Positions 24,879-35,846 of a stretch of 64,000 nucleotides of DNA are shown one piece after another. The DNA is taken from assembly GCF_030272615.1 (NCBI RefSeq), contig NC_081411.1, forward strand, positions 825,646,397 to 825,710,396, in the 5' to 3' direction. This DNA comes from Cryptomeria japonica (Eukaryota > Streptophyta > Pinopsida > Cupressales > Cupressaceae). The position numbers and the translations under genes were made by a program. The notes under the pieces are model-generated. The model did no database searches. It saw only the letters and a program-made list of their open reading frames with translations, and had not been told where the DNA came from. How positions within the stretch are numbered: the first letter of the stretch is position 1; each line of letters starts with the position of its first letter.

Positions 24879-27800
24879 GCCTTGGCAGCTAAAGTTGAAG
24901 TAAAGGATGAATGGATCATTGATTCAGGATGCTCACATCATATGACAGGAGATAGAGGTAAATTCTTGAACTTTAAAGAATACAATGGAGGCTTAGTGAG
25001 ATTTGGAGATAACAAAGCTTGTTTGATCAAAGGTAAGGGTACAATATCTCTTGATCATAAGCATAACACTGACAATGTCTACTATGTTGAAGGATTAAAG
25101 CATAATCTTTTGAGTGTTGGTCAGTTAGTTGAGAAATGATTTCGGTTACAATTCAAAAATGGAAAATGCAAAATCATGAATAGAACTGGTTTGGAAATTG
25201 CAACCGATAATCAAAATAGAGGTAATATCTTTCATTTGAATAACAGTGAAAAGACATGCTTAATTGCACATATTGATGAAAGTTGGTTATGGCATAAGAG
25301 ACTCTGTCATGTAAACTTTGATTGCATGGTGAAAATCAGTAATATTAAGGTAGTTAGAGATTTACCTAAAATCGTCAAACCTCACAATATAGTATGTAAG
25401 GAATGTCAATTTGGAAAACAAGTTAGAGCTAGTTTCAAAAGTATTCCAGAAAAATCCAATAATGCTCTTGATTTAATTCACACTGATTTATGTGGTCCAG
25501 ATAGAACTAAAAGCTTACAAGGTGATAGATATTTCATGCTAATCATTGATGACTATTCTAGAATGTGTTGGGTTACTTTTCTCAGAGAAAAATCAGAAGC
25601 ACTTGGAAAGTTCAAACTGTTCAAAGCAATGGTAGAAAATGAAACCGGTAAGAAAATCAAATGTCTAAGATCATATCAAGGAGGAGAATTTACATCTAAG
25701 GAATTTAATACATTCTGTGAAGTAAATGGAATCAGAAGATAGCTATCAGCACCTCAAACAACACAGTAGAATGGAGTTGTTGAAAGGAAAAATAGAACTA
25801 TCTTGGATGCAGCAAGAAGTATGTTATTAGAAGCAAACCTACCACATGTATATTGGAAAGAGGTAGTCAGTACAGCGGTCTATACATTCAACAAAGTTCA
25901 CATCAAAGGTGAAACTGGTAAGACCCCTCATGAACTATGGTTTGGTATTACTCCTACTCTTAAATATTTCAAAATTTTTGGAAGTAAATGTTATATCAGA
26001 AGAGATGAGTATATTGGCAAATTTGATCCTAGAAGTGATGAAGGAATATTTCTTGGTTATTCATCTAAAAGAAAGGCATATAGATGTTTTAACAAAAGAT
26101 TGCAAAAAATTGTTGAAAGTACAAATGTAAAGATTGATGAACAATTCAGAGGAACTTCAAGGTATATAGACTCTAAACCGGCAACAAAAATTTTGACAAA
26201 TGAACCTACACTGAATCCACCGGTATAGAATGAACATCCAGTTACCCCGGTATCATCTGAGGATTCCACAGTAACAAAGGAACAGCAGCAAACAAAGACA
26301 CCCCGGTATGTAAGACTGAATCATTCTTAAGATCAGATAATTGGAAACAAGTTTAAAGGAGTTATGACAAGAGGAAGATTGGCAAATGAAGAGGTATGTC
26401 TTATTTTTCAAATTGAACCATCATCAATTAATGAGGCATGTGAAGATAAATTTTGGATTAAAGCTATGGAAGAAGAATTAGAACAAATTGAGAAAAATAA
26501 CACTTGGACATTAGTTCCCCAGCCTAAAGATAAAAATGTAATTGGAACCAAATGGGTATTCAGAAACAAACTTAATGAAGATGGTAAGGTTATCAGAAAT
26601 AAAGCAAGACTAGTGTGTAAGGGATATTCTCAGAAAGAAGGAATTGATTACAATGAAACCTTTGCACCGGTAGCTAGAATTGAGGTAGTCAGATTATTTT
26701 TGGCTTTTGCAGCACATAAGAACTACAAAGTATATCAAATGGATATTAAATGTGCATTTTTGAATAGAGATCTTGAAGAAGAATTTTACACTGAACAACC
26801 TGATGGATTCTCTTTGACAGATAACAAAGATATGGTTTGCAGGTTAAGAAAAGCTTTGTATGGATTGAAGCAAGCTCCAAGAGCTTGGTATGCAAGATTG
26901 GATAAGTATCTTTTGAAGATTGGTTTTTCTAAAGGTAATGCAGACAGCAATTTATACTATAAAGTGACTAATGATGACATCCTGGTTATAGAAGTATTTG
27001 TTGATGATATAATCTTTGGAGGAGAAGATGGATTATGTAAAGAATTTTCTATTAAAATGCAACAAGAATTTGAAATGTCTGTGATTGGAGAAATAAAATT
27101 CTTTTTAGGATTGCAGATTTCATAGACTGATAAAGGTATATTCTTGAGTCAATCCAAGTACTTAAAAGAGTTACTAAAGAAATTTGAGATGGAGAACTCT
27201 AAACCGGTAAGCACACCTATGACCACAAATGACAAATTATCACTAAGGGATGAATCTACACCTGTTAATCCAACTAGATACAAAACTATGATAGGAGGTT
27301 ATTGTATTTGACACAAACTAGACTTAATATTATGAATGCAGTATGTACTGTTTCAAGATTTCAAAGTAATCTTAGAGAAAATCATGAATCGACAGTAAAA
27401 AGGATTTTTCGGTACTTACAAGGTACTATAAATCTTGGATTATGGTATCCTAGAGATGAAAACTTTGAATTATGTGCATACACATATGCAAATTGGGCAG
27501 GAGATGTGGATGATAGAAAAAGCACCACCGGTGGAGCATTCTTTCTTGGAAATAAACTAGTTTCTTGGTTGAGTAAGAAACAAAGTTGTACATCTTTATC
27601 AATAGCAAAATCAGAATATGTTGCAGCAGCAACTAACTGTACATAGGTACTATGGCTCAAGAAAATGTTGAAGGACATAAAGGTAAAATGCAAGGAACCT
27701 ATTACTATCTATTGTGATAATACTACAGCAATTGATATATCTAAGAATCCGGTATTACATTCCAAAACCAAACATGTTTCTATCAAACTGAATTTTCTAA

Positions 27801-27955
27801 GGGAAAATGTTGAAGCAAAGGAAATAAAACTAGTTTATGTGAATACTAAAGAGTAGATTGTAGATATCTTTACTAAACCTCTGCCTAAGGAGACTTTTGA
27901 ATATCTCAGAGATCAGCTTGGGGTCATACCCCCACCAGTAGACTTAGGAAGTTGA
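24879..27955 (+). pseudogene. Pol of copia E: protease, integrase, reverse transcriptase, RNase H
   Basis: It continues in gag's frame. Protease DSGCSHHMTG (about 24920). Integrase zinc part HKRLCHVNF...CKECQFGK, core IHTDLCGP, then RSYQGGEF where the second catalytic Asp is Tyr (codon 25674-25676). Reverse transcriptase 26364-27125 with [12 protein letters not shown] and FVDD near 26998. RNase H 27302-27955 with DNTTAIDISKNP. Stops include TGA 25137, TAG 25740 and another nearby, TAG 26226, TAA about 26328, TAG 27123, TAG 27644 and TAG 27854. One frameshift lies near 27290. It is dead, but almost all damage is nonsense rather than indel. Confidence 0.92.
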
Positions 27956-28295
27956 TGATTATCATCAACTGGCAGAATTAACAAAGAAATCTTTTATTCC
28001 ATCTTTGATGGGAAGCTACTTCTCAGGGGGAGTAGTTGGTATACTAAATTGATTGGTATTTTGTATATGAACTTGGCTTGGTAAGAACTTTGGCATTTGA
28101 TATCAAAGGGGGAGAGATTGGTAAGGAAAAACACAAGGAAAACACATGTTGCTCCCAGAGGGAGAGATTGTTGTTGGAAGAGATTACTACTCTCTGTATC
28201 TGTATTTTGATTTCGAAGATTGTTGGTTTTTGGGTATTTGGCATTTTTGTTATGGCACTTTGATGGTTTTTCCATCTTGTGTTGCCATCAATGCC

Positions 28296-28307
28296 AAAGG
28301 GGGAGAT
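28296..28307 (+). other. Polypurine tract of copia E
   Basis: AAAGGGGGAGAT immediately precedes the 3' LTR. An earlier purine run AAAGGGGGAGAGA lies near 28105 and GAGGGAGAGA near 28157. Confidence 0.9.
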
Positions 28308-29369
28308 TGTTGGTATTTTGGTATGGTTTTATCATTGATGTCAACACCTACTAAACACTTATCAACTCTAGCACTTTGGAGAATCAGTAACATTCCTCGG
28401 CAAGCAAGTGACTCATGCACAGTCACCGGTATCTGGTACACTGGCAAGATATAATGATCACCGGCACTTGGAATGATATGGAAAACACTTGGTTATGTCG
28501 AAGACATTGTGTGGACACTTTGTCTTGGAGTTTTGTTTATTGGTACATTAGCATTTACATATTTGTTGTTACCGTCAAATAGGTCCAGGTTACACCGGTA
28601 GGTTTATCTTTTCTAGATCAGCATGGCATGCTATGGAGATGACTTATTATTGTTGTAAATGCATTAAGCCGACATATTGAATCGGTTATTGCATCGGGTA
28701 TTAATTGATATGTAAATTAATTTTATTTTAATATCTTGTAGAGTCGACCTAATAAAATTGGTCTTAGGGTATGGTATAAATATAAGATCTTATTTGTAAG
28801 ATCAAGAGTGGAATGTGAAAAAGGATTGTGTGAAGGTATATGCGAGAATAAGCAGAGCTATACATGCAGACATCATTTGAAGATTGAAGGAAGGTTTTTC
28901 TTAAAGACAATTAGAACTACACTGGTACTGAATCCAGCATATGAAGATGCAAATTTTAGCAGTACTTTCTTATTGGATTTAACCATCCAATTGTAGTCAG
29001 TGTGACTCCCATTTTGTGATTGAGCAGTGAGCTCTAGGTGCTTGGCCTTTCTGCATGTGCAGACCCCATTTATGTACACTTACTATCTATAGTAGTATCA
29101 TCTGATTGTGGGTATGGTTTCCCACCGTGTTTTTTCCCCTTACAGGGTTTCCATGTACTAATATTGGTGTTATGTGTTGTGGATGAATTTGTCTTTATGT
29201 TTCATGCACTAATCCTTACTGGTATAGCAATTAACTATTAAAACTATCTACCGGCATATTGAACTGATTTACCAGTATTAAGCATTAAGTTGGTTAAGTT
29301 GTTTTTGGTTTGAATTTATTTGACAACTGATTCACCCCCCCCCCTCTTAGTTGTCTCTGAGACCTAACA
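28308..29369 (+). repeat. 3' LTR of copia E
   Basis: TGTTGGTATT to ACCTAACA, 1062 bp, closely matching 22684-23748. The main length difference is the C-run near 29335. Confidence 0.93.
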
Positions 29370-30654
29370 CGTTCATGCTGCTATATACATCAGATATACT
29401 CCCCCTATGATATATATACATTTTTCACTATACTCCTCCCCCTTTGACATCAATAACAAAGCAGGTTGCCCACCAATAATGTTGTACATATATATACACA
29501 TATAGGTTCTATACAAGTTTTAAAATGTCAACATACATAGTCTTCAAAAATGAGAAGTGTGTGTCCCAACCCTACTTAAGAGAATCAAGAATGGAGGTGA
29601 ATCCATTCAAGAGACTGGCATAGTATTCAATAGCCTTTGATTCTATGGGATCCTCCTTTTGCATATTGGATATACACTCAGTCTTGTGAAATAATAAGTT
29701 ATCAAGTCGAGGACCTATTAAATTCTAGAGCTCAGTTGCTCACTTTATTATGTTGTCCCTTTCCTTCTCTAACCTCAAAATTTGATCCATGACCACCAAA
29801 ATTGGACCATCTAAAGAACTTGTTAGGTTCACTACCGAGTTATAAGAATTAGAAATTTAAATTAAATTATCCTTACAGTCTGAAATTTGCTTGTCTAAGT
29901 GAGCACTACACTTAGAAAAATCTAGACAAGACTTATAAACCTTTCCTCCTTCAACCAATGTTGCATCAATGCACTGTAGGCATGTTTGAAGTTTACCCTT
30001 CTTCGATGCAATCATTTGCAAAAATGTTTGTTTTTGGGCTTCTACAAATTTATTCTTTGCCTTGGTTATTGAAAGTTTAACCAAAGAATCATATTGTTTA
30101 GGAATAAAATCAATAATCTCCTTCAATTTACCAAATCATCTTGCGCTCTCTTGTGCCTGGAAATCAGGTACTAACTAGTTCAAAACTTCAAAAGTATTCT
30201 AAATTAATTCCTTATCCTTTGATTCCTCCTGGGCCAATTCCTGTGTAGCTTGATCCTGGAGGGCTGCAATGGCCAAAATTTTCTCTATCGGAGACATCAT
30301 GTGATAAGGTTTGTCAAAACTAATAGAAAATTATGGCATATTCCCTTTGGCTAATAATGATGTGTCAATTTCCAAGTTGGAGGGGAAATCTATAATAGTT
30401 TCTTTGCCTTTGTCTGGCAATGATTTATTCTTTGTATCTTGTATTTCTTGTGCACCGATGGCTTCGCCACTTGGTAGCTTATTTTGTTCAGATGCATCCT
30501 CAGAAACTTCATTATCAGTAACTTTATCCTTTATAATATTATCCTCTGTATCATGTACATTTTTTGCTGAAGGATTCTGAGTATCCTCAGTTCCAAAATT
30601 GAACTCACTAACCAGTTCAGTAGTAACTGGTGGAGTGCTAATGATGCAGAGCAT
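29370..30654 (-). pseudogene. Element F ORF2, C-terminal part
   Basis: Open pieces at 30654-30331 and 30126-29857, then a decayed tail to about 29560, follow one another on the minus strand. The first is acidic and Ser/Glu/Lys-rich (PPVTTELVSEF at its start, compared with EKEPVITKPTKAF in G ORF2). The second is helical (VEAQKQTFLQMIASKKGKL). The last part (EYYASLLNGFTSILDS) resembles the ORF2 C terminus of G (LESWSLSMKQFL). No enzyme motif is visible. The upstream part of ORF2 is at 50084-51462, across the foldback block. Function unknown. Confidence 0.6.
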
Positions 30655-32113
30655 ACTGGAAAACCAATCACAACTCTAAGATCATGCTGATACATCCATA
30701 TTTTCATCACGAGAAAAAATCATTAGAGGCATATTTCATCATACTTCAATAATCAATCAATCAAGAAAACATAAACTCAATATAGGTATCAAACTTGCCA
30801 ACTTCTTGTCCCCTTGGATATACCTGTACACGGAGGATTATAACTTTCCAACCATATAAAAACACCTTCATCCCTTCAGTCAAACCCTGAATAACTAGAT
30901 TAAAAACAACATATCCAAATATTATCCATATCCAACGGTTCAATTAAAAGTTATGGCCACTGCATTGAGACCCATTTCTGTTGTCCCCAAACAAAGCATG
31001 TGCATGCCCAATCTACCTAGGGCATCAAATATCTTTCAAAAAAACAAACCCAAATTATCCCAAAATAATTTCATATGAACCCTTTATAGATTTACTTTCA
31101 TAATATTTAATCCATTAAATTTTCTAATGGTTTAATCATTAGATAAAGATAAATCATTGTCTGTAACTCCATTGAAGACAGTTTAAAACCAATTTTCACC
31201 AAAATCTTCATAACTTCCATAAATATAAACAAAAACATCTCAGACCAAAAGGAAAAGAAAGAGGATTCACATATATTTCCAATAAATCTATTTAAAGTTC
31301 ATAATTATTTCATATGATTCTATATCATACGCCGCAACATGACTGTTCTCAGGAAACCTCAAATCTGCAATCAACAACTTTCACCAAAAATTCCATAACT
31401 TATTCATTTCTAAAGATAATCACTCCAAACCAAAATAAAAATAAAGTTAATTCACATATATAACTATCCATTATATATATACAAAAAATTTCTAGGCCAT
31501 ACATGGTCGTACAAGGCCTGGAACCAACATAAAAACTGGAAAGCCAATCAAAATGACAATAGTAGAATGCGCCAAAATGTATCAAAATGTTCTCCTTTCT
31601 TCCCTTTCTTCCCTTTCTAGTTTGGAATGACCATAAAATTAATTTGTATAGACTCTTGGTCAGTTTTTACCTTACAACTACCTCTCATAACCAACGTTTA
31701 ACCCCTTTTGCAACTTTGCTTGACAACATTTTGTTCTCAAGTTGACAACTTTTACACTTTTGCACAAATGACTTCATGGCTTTATAAAAACCTTCAATAC
31801 ATGTCCAAATTATCATTTAACAATATTATACATGATTATTACCATTTCAAGGGTCATTTCATAATTTTTAACCCATTTGACCAATTAAGACATTAACTAG
31901 GACAATTTGACAACTTTTTATAAATGGCTCTAATTAGCCTTACATATTGATTAACCACGACTTAAAATGAACATAAAAACTCAAATGTGATTGAATTTAC
32001 TCATGAATTGTATTTTATCTTCTTGTAGCCTCTTGGTGCTTAGGTACTCCTGCACCAGCTAACCGATGGATCTATATTTACATTTTGTTCATTTGCTTTT
32101 GTCAGTTCCTTAT
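30655..32113. other. AT-rich noncoding segment left of the solo LTR
   Basis: I recognise no coding sequence. Two degenerate copies of a block of about 70 bp (CACCAAAAaTTCcATAACTT... to ...ATTCACATATAT) lie near 31197-31280 and 31380-31460, about 180 bp apart. It may be part of the large insertion into F or an unrecognised LTR, since its left border with F near 30660 has no duplication that I could find. Confidence 0.4.
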
Positions 32114-33327
32114 TGTTAGAAAGTTCTGAAACCGAGAGAAAACTAAGAGGGGGGTGAATCAGTTTTCTCACAAGTATAGAAGTTAATGCAAATTATAAGA
32201 TTTATACTAGAGCACAACATAATGAAAGATAAAGCATGAGAGCACTAAACACATGACACCAATATTTTGACGTGAAAAACCCGGTAAAGGAAAAAACCAC
32301 GGTGGGAAACCCTACCCACAATCAAATAATACTTTTGTAGCAGTATGTGAAATAATTACAATGGGGATTGCACTTGCAATCAAGCCAATAGCCTAGAGCT
32401 CACTGCTCATCACAAAAAGAGAAGTCTCACTGACTTACAAAACATTGGACTACAATCCAAATAAAATGAACTATGAAAGTAGCATCTACTAATGCTTGAT
32501 ACAATTCTGATTAAGAATAGATGTTTGCCCTACAACACCAAAACCTTCTCAACCCTTCACTAAAAGATATGACTTTATTCACACATAAGCCTTTCTCTGA
32601 TAATGCAAACATAAACATCAATCCCATAACCATACCCAACTACATGAATAAGTCACCTATAAATACAAATCATCAACCTTATTGATAAGGTCAGCTAAAC
32701 CCTAAACCCATAATTACAAAAATTACATCACGCAATACCACTAGACCAATATTATGATTTACATTACATAGCATGGACCTAATTCAAAGTCTCAAATAAT
32801 TACATACGCCAAAAATTTTGCTAAGACCAAAATCCAACACATTTCACCAACTGGTAGAAACCTTCAGTGCAATAACACAAAAAGTTTAACCGGATCCAAA
32901 TAGGACCATCATAACAGCATGCCAGCCAATGCAAAGCCACCAAACAATTAGGAAATGATCAAGAAGCACCTTCAGCATGATAGAAACTGTTTCCATTAGC
33001 CGAACCAAAATCATCTAACCAAATCATCAAAATCGCTAACCAATAAAGCTAACCGACACCAAGAAATATCAACCGGGAACATAAGCGATAGCTACCGGAG
33101 CACCAAATCATGAACCAATAGAATATGGAAAGCATATAACCATCCTGAATAAGCATCCAAAATTGAATCCAAGGATCTGATCATACCGGATTAGAATCGT
33201 AGCCAAAACTAATATAAATACCAAGTCTAACCGGGATAGGTCCCACCAGGATAGAAAAACCATATCCAACCGGGATAAAATGTTGACATTAATGACAACA
33301 CTTAACCAAATCTATCATATGCCAACA
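32114..33327 (-). mobile_element. Solo LTR H (copia type)
   Basis: TGTTAGAAAG to TATGCCAACA, 1214 bp, flanked by a perfect duplication CTTAT (32109-32113 and 33328-33332). No primer site or purine tract adjoins it, so the internal region was lost by LTR-LTR recombination. It carries the GAGGGGGGTGAATCAG tract (32150) and the GTGAAAAACCCGGTAAAGG hairpin region (32273), both inverted as in the other minus-strand LTRs. Confidence 0.9.
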
Positions 33328-33351
33328 CTTATCCCCTGGTAATTGAATATT

Positions 33352-33672
33352 TTATGATTGAACAAAACTGGGGCTCAACTCATATCCTAGACTTAAAAGA
33401 ATTCTGACCCAAATATCAATTGTCTCTTTCCGAATTTCCTCAAATTTCTCTAACATTAGGTTATTTATCCAGTGTTTAGGATTGAATTCTGATGAACCTG
33501 TCTTATTGATTAAATCTGCTATCTGGATAAGCGCACCAAGTTGTGGTACCAAAAAGGTGTCACTTTTTATCTTTTCATAAAAATGCATCATTGGCATGAA
33601 ACATTCGTCCAAACCTATGGGTTGGATGCCCAAGGAAAATCCAACCCAAAGGGTTAGTATTCTCCCAAGCAA
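33352..33672 (-). pseudogene. Coding-like relic at the outer end of the left arm
   Basis: An open frame of 106 codons without a recognisable family. Its first third (LGIQPIGLDECFMPMMHFYEK) matches a plus-strand frame in the right arm at about 49245-49320 (LGIQPKGLDDHFRPKMCFYQK). The similarity is kept at protein level with several base changes. A second shared patch, LVPQLGA, occurs here (near 33540) and at the right end near 50065. The later part (KHWINNLMLEKFEEIRKETID) has no visible counterpart. It may be a fragment of a transposon protein or a captured host exon. Confidence 0.4.
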
Positions 33673-33673
33673 A

Positions 33674-33787
33674 CCATTTGGTGAGTGCCAAATATGGTGG
33701 TCTCCCTATTTGGTGCTCACCAAATGCAACATTTTGAATTTTCACATTTGGCAAGTCAATTTTTTGCATTTGGCGCATGCTAAATGT
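33674..33787. repeat. Hairpin cluster, left arm
   Basis: Successive short palindromes built on CATTTGG...CCAAATG: CCATTTGGTGAGTGCCAAAT, ATTTGGTGCTCACCAAAT and CATTTGGCGCATGCTAAATG, with a CATTTGGCAAG half-site between. Each could form a small stem. Confidence 0.7.
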
Positions 33788-34025
33788 TTTGCATTGTCTA
33801 ATATGAAGGTTTTGTGAGTGTGTAGATTTTCCAATCTAGGCATAAGTTATATCCACCCCTGAAGGAGAATATAAACATTAAATATAACATTTAAGTATAG
33901 CTCTATAAGACTTATAATGTAGATTCTAGTTTTTAGAGGATCATATAAAATTTTAGACAGTCAAATTTCAGTAATCAGCATGTCAAATTTCAATAATTAG
34001 CATGTTCCTAGTAGCATTATTTAGC

Positions 34026-35830
34026 TATGTATCTCACTCTCTTTATCTTCCCCAAACTCTAGACCTATCTCTTTCCCTTTCTTGTCTCTCTCACTTCTCT
34101 ATCCTTGACTCTCTCCCTCTCTCTTCTCTCTCACTCTCTTATTGTTTCTCTCCCCTCCCACTCCTTTCTCTTGGTCACTACCTATCCCTTTTATCCTCTC
34201 TCTCTACATATCTAGCATTGTCCCTCCCTCCCTATTTACCTCACTGTCTCTCCCTCCCTATATTATTACCCACCTTTCTTTCCCCCTCTAGGTTTCTCAC
34301 TTATCTAATTTTCCACCCTCTAGTTCTCTCCCTCCCTCTCCACCTTTCTCTCCCTTCTGCTTACCTCTATCTATTTATGCACTCTCTCCCTCTCTTCTCT
34401 CTCTCTCTCCAAACCTATCTATCTCCTCATTCTCTACGTCTCTCACTTCTTCCATGTCTACCTCTCTATCCATCTCCTCTTACTCATCTCTTTTTTCTTC
34501 TATCTCTTATATTCTCCCTCCCTCCCCTCTCCAAGTCTCTACCTTCCTTTCTTTCTCTCTCCCTCTCACACTCTCTCATATTCTCTCTTCCTTTGTTATT
34601 CTCTATCTTCATTGTCTAGGTCATTACCTCTCCATCCCACCCTCTCTCCCCTCTCTAGGTTTCTCCCTCCCTTCCTCTCCACCTATCTACCTCTGCATAT
34701 AGGTCTTGTTACCCGCCTCTCTTTATCCCCCTCTATCTATCTCACTCATCTCTAGCCATCTAGGTCTCTCACCTATCTATATGACCCCTCTATAGTTCTC
34801 TTTGTCCCTCTCTACTTCTCTCTCCCTCCTCCTTAACCCTATCCCTTTATGAACTCCCTCCTTTTCTCTTCCTCTCCTAACCTCTTTATCTCCTCCTTCC
34901 ATAGGTCTCTCACTCCCTCCATGTCTACCTCTCCATCCATCCCCTCTTACTCCTCTCCTTGTTCTTCCATATCTTCTCTTCTCCCTCCCTCTCCTTTCTA
35001 GGTTTCTCCCTTCATTTCTTCCCCTCTCCCTCTCTACCTCCCAATCCATACATACCCCCATATATATCTCACTCCCCCACTTTTTAATTCTCTCTTCCTC
35101 TTTTATTCTCTCTCTCTACATTCTAGGTCATCAACTCTCTCTCACCTCGCTAGGTTTATCACTTCCTTCTTCTCCACCTATCTACCTTTGCATCATGTCT
35201 CATTACTCACCTCTCTAGGTTTATCACTATCTATCTCATTCCTCTCTCTTGTCATCTAGGTCTCTCATCTCTCTTTCCCAATATAGTTCTCTCACCTATC
35301 TATTTGTCCCCTCTCTAGTTCTCTCCCTATATCTCCCTCCCCCTTTACCCCTATTTATTTTTTAACTCTCTCCTCCTCTTCTCTCTTTCCTCCCACCTCT
35401 CTATATTCTCCTTCCCCAGGTCTTGTAGTCCCTCCATGTCTACCTCTCCCTCAATCCCCTCATACTCTTTATTCTTTCATCTCTTCTCTTATCTCTCCCT
35501 CCCATTTATAGGCATCTCCATTCTTTTCTTCCCCTCTCCCTCTTTATCTCCCTCTCCCTCCTTATCCCCATCTCTCTCTCCCTTCCCTACTAATTCTTAT
35601 TCTCTCTTTATCGTCTACATCATCATCTTTCCATCACACCCTCTCTACCCATCTCTACGTTTCTCCCTCATTCCCTCTCCACTTCTCTACATCTCCATCC
35701 ATATCTCATTACCAACCTCTCTCTATCCCCCTCCATGTATCTCAATGCTCTCTCTCTTACCGTATCTAGTTCTCACACCTCTCTCCCCCTCTAGGTATAT
35801 TATATCTCTATATAACCCATCTAGGTATGT
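34026..35830. repeat. Polypyrimidine (CT) tract, left arm
   Basis: About 1.8 kb, nearly all C and T on the plus strand, with recurring words such as CTAGGTCTCTC, CTAGGTTTCTCCCTC and TCCATGTCTACCTCTC. The last recurs at 34451, 34918 and 35433, spacing 467 and 515 bp, so the tract is a degenerate higher-order tandem repeat. Long open frames here are leucine/serine/proline composition artefacts, not genes. Confidence 0.85.
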
Positions 35831-35846
35831 GCATGAGCATGATGGT

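Larger units (their letters stand above)
22684..29369 (+). mobile_element. Copia retrotransposon E, nested in F
   Basis: A complete plus-strand structure: LTRs 22684-23748 and 28308-29369, primer site 23751, gag-pol 23805-27955, purine tract 28296-28307. There is a perfect five-base duplication CGTTC on both sides. All protein domains are present, but the frame carries at least ten in-frame stops and a frameshift near 27290. Confidence 0.95.
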
